From Promethearchaeota archaeon (GTDB lineage: Archaea > Asgardarchaeota > Lokiarchaeia > Sigynarchaeales > SOKP01), in assembly GCA_014729315.1 (NCBI GenBank), contig WJKD01000570.1, positions 1-17,319 on the forward strand: a stretch of DNA of 17,319 nt, read 5' to 3'. The notes under the pieces were generated by a model that did no database searches, was not told where the DNA came from, and was given only the letters and a program-made list of their open reading frames with translations. Position 1 is the first letter of the stretch. Each line of letters starts with the position of its first letter. Positions 15,420 through 17,319 of this stretch are shown one piece after another. Both the position numbers and the translations under genes were made by a program.

Positions 15420-15506
15420 AGACCAATTTTAATAGGAGTTCGACTTTTAAATCATTAATAGTCCAATTTTAGTGAATAGGTTTATTGATCTCCTAAAAAT
15501 TCGACT
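15420..15506. repeat. Imperfect direct repeat in the gap upstream of the small protein gene
   Basis: Two copies share the same three blocks in the same order. The blocks AGxCCAATTTT, ATAGG and TTCGACT occur at 15420-15445 and again, with an insertion, at 15460-15506. TAGGAG (15433) and CTCCTA (15490) also pair as a 6-base inverted repeat across the unit. The gap (15395-15644) has no open reading frame of note. The repeat may be a duplicated regulatory element or a decayed duplication. Confidence 0.4.
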
Positions 15507-15584
15507 CAAAATTTTTAAATTTTTCAAATGTAAGCAAATAGAGTCCTTTAACTTAGTTCTTAATTTATATATAGAGAAAGAAAG

Positions 15585-15601
15585 AACTCGAATTACGAGT
15601 T
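15585..15601 (-). terminator. Hairpin downstream of the first aldo/keto reductase gene
   Basis: AACTCG/CGAGTT form a perfect 6-base stem around a 5-base loop, 44 bases past the reductase stop on the minus strand. A pyrimidine-rich ctttctttctc run follows. Just beyond it, tatatataaatt (minus, about 15562-15573) looks like a TATA element for transcription toward the small protein gene. Confidence 0.4.
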
Positions 15602-15644
15602 AAAGAATTTAAATAATTAAAGGAAAAAAAGAGTGTTACTATTA

Positions 15645-16460
15645 CTAATAAGAAAAACAGGGATCGTCTACAACTCGGTAATTTTCGTTCATATTGTCCA
15701 AGATCTCCATATCGGAATCGTCCAACTGGAAATCAAATATGTTAATATTCTCTTGAATATGATTTTTTGAACCCGATTTAGGAATTACTACTATTCCGTG
15801 CTGAATACCCCATCTTAACAAGATTTGGGCTGAACTTTTGTTATGTTTGTCACTGATCTTGTCTATTTTAGGATTATTTAATTTATGAGCACGTGTTAAG
15901 GGAGAATACGCTTCAAGTTGTATATTCCTTGATTTACAGAATTCCAATAATTGTTTTTGATATAGAAAGGGATTGAACTCAACTTGATTGACGCTTGGAA
16001 CGGTCGATGATTGTTCTATCAACTCTTTTAAGTGGTTAATGGTGAAATTACTCACACCGATGGCTCGAACTTTATTTTCTTCTAACAATTCTTCGAGAGC
16101 TTTCCAAGTCTCGTGTCGAAGCTTTCGCGGCCAGTGAATTAAATAAAGATCAATATAATCTACCTTTAATTTGTTCATACTTTTTTCAAAAGCTTTTAAG
16201 GTTTTATCATATCCATGATTATTTTCCCAAACCTTCGTAGTAATAAAAAGCTCATCGCGAGGAATATCCACACTATTTATCGCTTTTCCAATTCGAATCT
16301 CGTTTCCGTACATTTCAGCGGTATCGATCAATCGATAATCTGCTTCAATTGCCCATTTTACGGCCTTTTCAGCAGTCTTTCCACGAAGATCCCACGTTCC
16401 TAAACCTATTTTGGGCATTTCTACATTATTATTTAATTTCACTTTCATTATTTCGCTCAT
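15645..16460 (-). CDS. Aldo/keto reductase (copy 1, complete)
   Basis: The 271-residue NADPH-dependent aldo/keto reductase reduces aldehydes or ketones to alcohols in the cytoplasm. The catalytic tetrad is complete: D46 (RLIDTAEMYGNE), Y51, K76 (FITTKVW) and H109 (DLYLIHWPR). The TIM-barrel markers IGVSNF (136-141), NQVEFNPF (159-166), LEAYSPL (184-190) and the cofactor-binding IPKSGSKNHI (229-238) follow. Length is typical of the AKR5/2,5-diketogluconate reductase-like group (about 270-280). AAGGT (16467-16471, minus) lies six bases before the ATG, and TTTATATA (16513-16520, minus) is a good TATA box ~55 bases upstream, so it probably has its own promoter. A close paralogue lies just upstream on the same strand. 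The substrate cannot be read from sequence. Confidence 0.93.
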   Translation of the reverse strand: MSEIMKVKLNNNVEMPKIGLGTWDLRGKTAEKAVKWAIEADYRLIDTAEMYGNEIRIGKAINSVDIPRDELFITTKVWENNHGYDKTLKAFEKSMNKLKVDYIDLYLIHWPRKLRHETWKALEELLEENKVRAIGVSNFTINHLKELIEQSSTVPSVNQVEFNPFLYQKQLLEFCKSRNIQLEAYSPLTRAHKLNNPKIDKISDKHNKSSAQILLRWGIQHGIVVIPKSGSKNHIQENINIFDFQLDDSDMEILDNMNENYRVVDDPCFSY

Positions 16461-16512
16461 TTTAATACCTTAAATCAATTACAATTTCTCTTAATAATAT
16501 CTTTATCTTAGA

Positions 16513-16520
16513 TATATAAA
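16513..16520 (-). promoter_or_regulatory. TATA box of aldo/keto reductase copy 1
   Basis: Read on the minus strand, TTTATATA lies in the 123-base gap between the two reductase genes, 53 bases before the start of copy 1. It would give a leader of roughly 25-30 bases containing the ribosome site at 16467-16471. Confidence 0.45.
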
Positions 16521-16583
16521 GTTTATTTTAGTACTTTCTATATGAAACAGAATTCCCTGTATGGGATATACTAAAAAAGAGGG

Positions 16584-17319
16584 CTATTTCCATTTGCTCG
16601 TATCGTCTAATAGTCTAAAACTTTCGTCTAAAGAATCAAGGCTTTGCATATCTTTTTCCACTAATTCAAAATCGAACACATCAGCGTTTTGATAAATGTG
16701 GTCTTTATTGCTTGACTTTGGAATTTCTATGAGCCGATGTTGTAAACCCCATCGAATTAAAATCTGAGCTGTTGATTTATCGTACTTTTCAGCGATGTTT
16801 CTTAATGTTGGATGATTTAACTTGCGTCCGTGTGTTAATGGACTATAAGCCTCTAACTTAATTTTATTTTTTCTACAATACTCTAACAACTCGGTCTGAT
16901 ATAGAAATGGCGAAAATTCTACCTGATTAACTGTCGGAACAACATCAAAGTTCTTTAAAAATTCTTTTAAATGCTGGATTGCGAAGTTAGCAACTCCAAT
17001 TGCTTTAATATCCCCCTCTCTATACAGATCTTGCATAGCCTCCCAGGTTTCTTTTCTTTTTTTCCTTGGCCAATGAATTAAATATAGATCCAAATAGTCA
17101 ATATTTATTCTATTCAAACTATTCTTATAGGCTTCAATTGTATTATCATATCCTTGTTCTGTATCCCAAACTTTAGTAGTTATGAAGATCTCTTCTCGAG
17201 GAACATCACTATCTTTAATTGCTTTACCAACTTCCTTTTCATTTTTATAGAAGGACGCAGTATCTATAAGACGATAACCGGCATTTAAAGCCCATTTAAC
17301 GGACTTATAGGCATCTTTA
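16584..17319 (-). CDS. Aldo/keto reductase (copy 2, N-terminus beyond the right edge)
   Basis: This paralogue of the neighbouring gene is transcribed in the same direction. The frame is open from the TAG at 16584 to the window edge, so about 245 residues are visible and some 25-30 N-terminal residues are missing. A TTG at 17117 could be misread as a start, but the sequence before it is clearly reductase: GYRLIDTASFYKNEKEVG and FITTKVW. The tetrad Asp, Tyr, Lys and His (LIHWPR) is therefore intact. The shared segments NQVEFSPFLYQ and KLEAYSPLT, and IPKSSNKDHI against IPKSGSKNHI in copy 1, show an old duplication with moderate divergence. It could form a transcript with copy 1, though copy 1 has its own TATA box. 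The substrate is unknown. Confidence 0.9.
   Translation of the reverse strand, partial: KDAYKSVKWALNAGYRLIDTASFYKNEKEVGKAIKDSDVPREEIFITTKVWDTEQGYDNTIEAYKNSLNRINIDYLDLYLIHWPRKKRKETWEAMQDLYREGDIKAIGVANFAIQHLKEFLKNFDVVPTVNQVEFSPFLYQTELLEYCRKNKIKLEAYSPLTHGRKLNHPTLRNIAEKYDKSTAQILIRWGLQHRLIEIPKSSNKDHIYQNADVFDFELVEKDMQSLDSLDESFRLLDDTSKWK

Noticed and set aside
1..17319. CRISPR arrays, insertion sequences, integrase genes, tRNA or rRNA genes
   Set aside because: No regularly spaced repeats, transposase motifs, terminal inverted repeats or RNA-gene cores were found on reading both strands.

Overview
The window is AT-rich, densely coded DNA that looks archaeal. The evidence is an archaeal-type glutamyl-tRNA synthetase with long N- and C-terminal parts, an archaeal cupin-type glucose-6-phosphate isomerase, a homologue of methanogenesis marker protein 4 (MtxX), a stand-alone Lrp/AsnC ligand domain, TATA-like boxes 25-50 bases before several starts, and many short or absent leaders. 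The gene mix (bacterial-type sugar catabolism, a zinc-ribbon/CPBP membrane protease, a CotH-like kinase, an ADP-ribosylglycohydrolase) would suit an Asgard/Lokiarchaeota-like or other mesophilic mixotrophic archaeon. No rRNA or other taxonomic marker is present, so that placement is an inference.

Region 1 (1-4462) is a divergent sugar or sugar-acid catabolic cassette. A xylulokinase-like FGGY kinase runs leftward off the window. Rightward lie an AroE-fold dehydrogenase, a cupin phosphosugar isomerase, a D-2-hydroxyacid dehydrogenase, a UlaG-like metallo-beta-lactamase-fold lactonase and a bacterial-type KDPG/KDPGal aldolase, packed with gaps of 10-30 bases or an overlap and closed by a hairpin terminator. 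Together they suggest phosphorylation, isomerisation, oxidation, lactone opening and aldol cleavage to pyruvate plus a triose phosphate. No dehydratase is seen inside the window, and the substrate is unknown. A 12-base direct repeat in the divergent promoter region could be the operator.

Region 2 (4517-7691, minus strand) holds, in transcription order, a small RAM-domain protein, a D-aminoacylase-type amidohydrolase and an ADP-ribosylglycohydrolase-family enzyme with a modified metal motif. Region 3 (7863-12971, plus strand) holds gltX, a zinc-ribbon CPBP protease, an MtxX-like protein and a PAP2 phosphatase.

Region 4 (13035-17319) contains a membrane-anchored CotH-like kinase (minus), a small FMN-binding split-barrel protein (plus), an unrecognised basic helical protein (minus) and two tandem aldo/keto reductase paralogues (minus), the second cut by the window edge. 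I saw no tRNA, rRNA, insertion sequence or CRISPR array.
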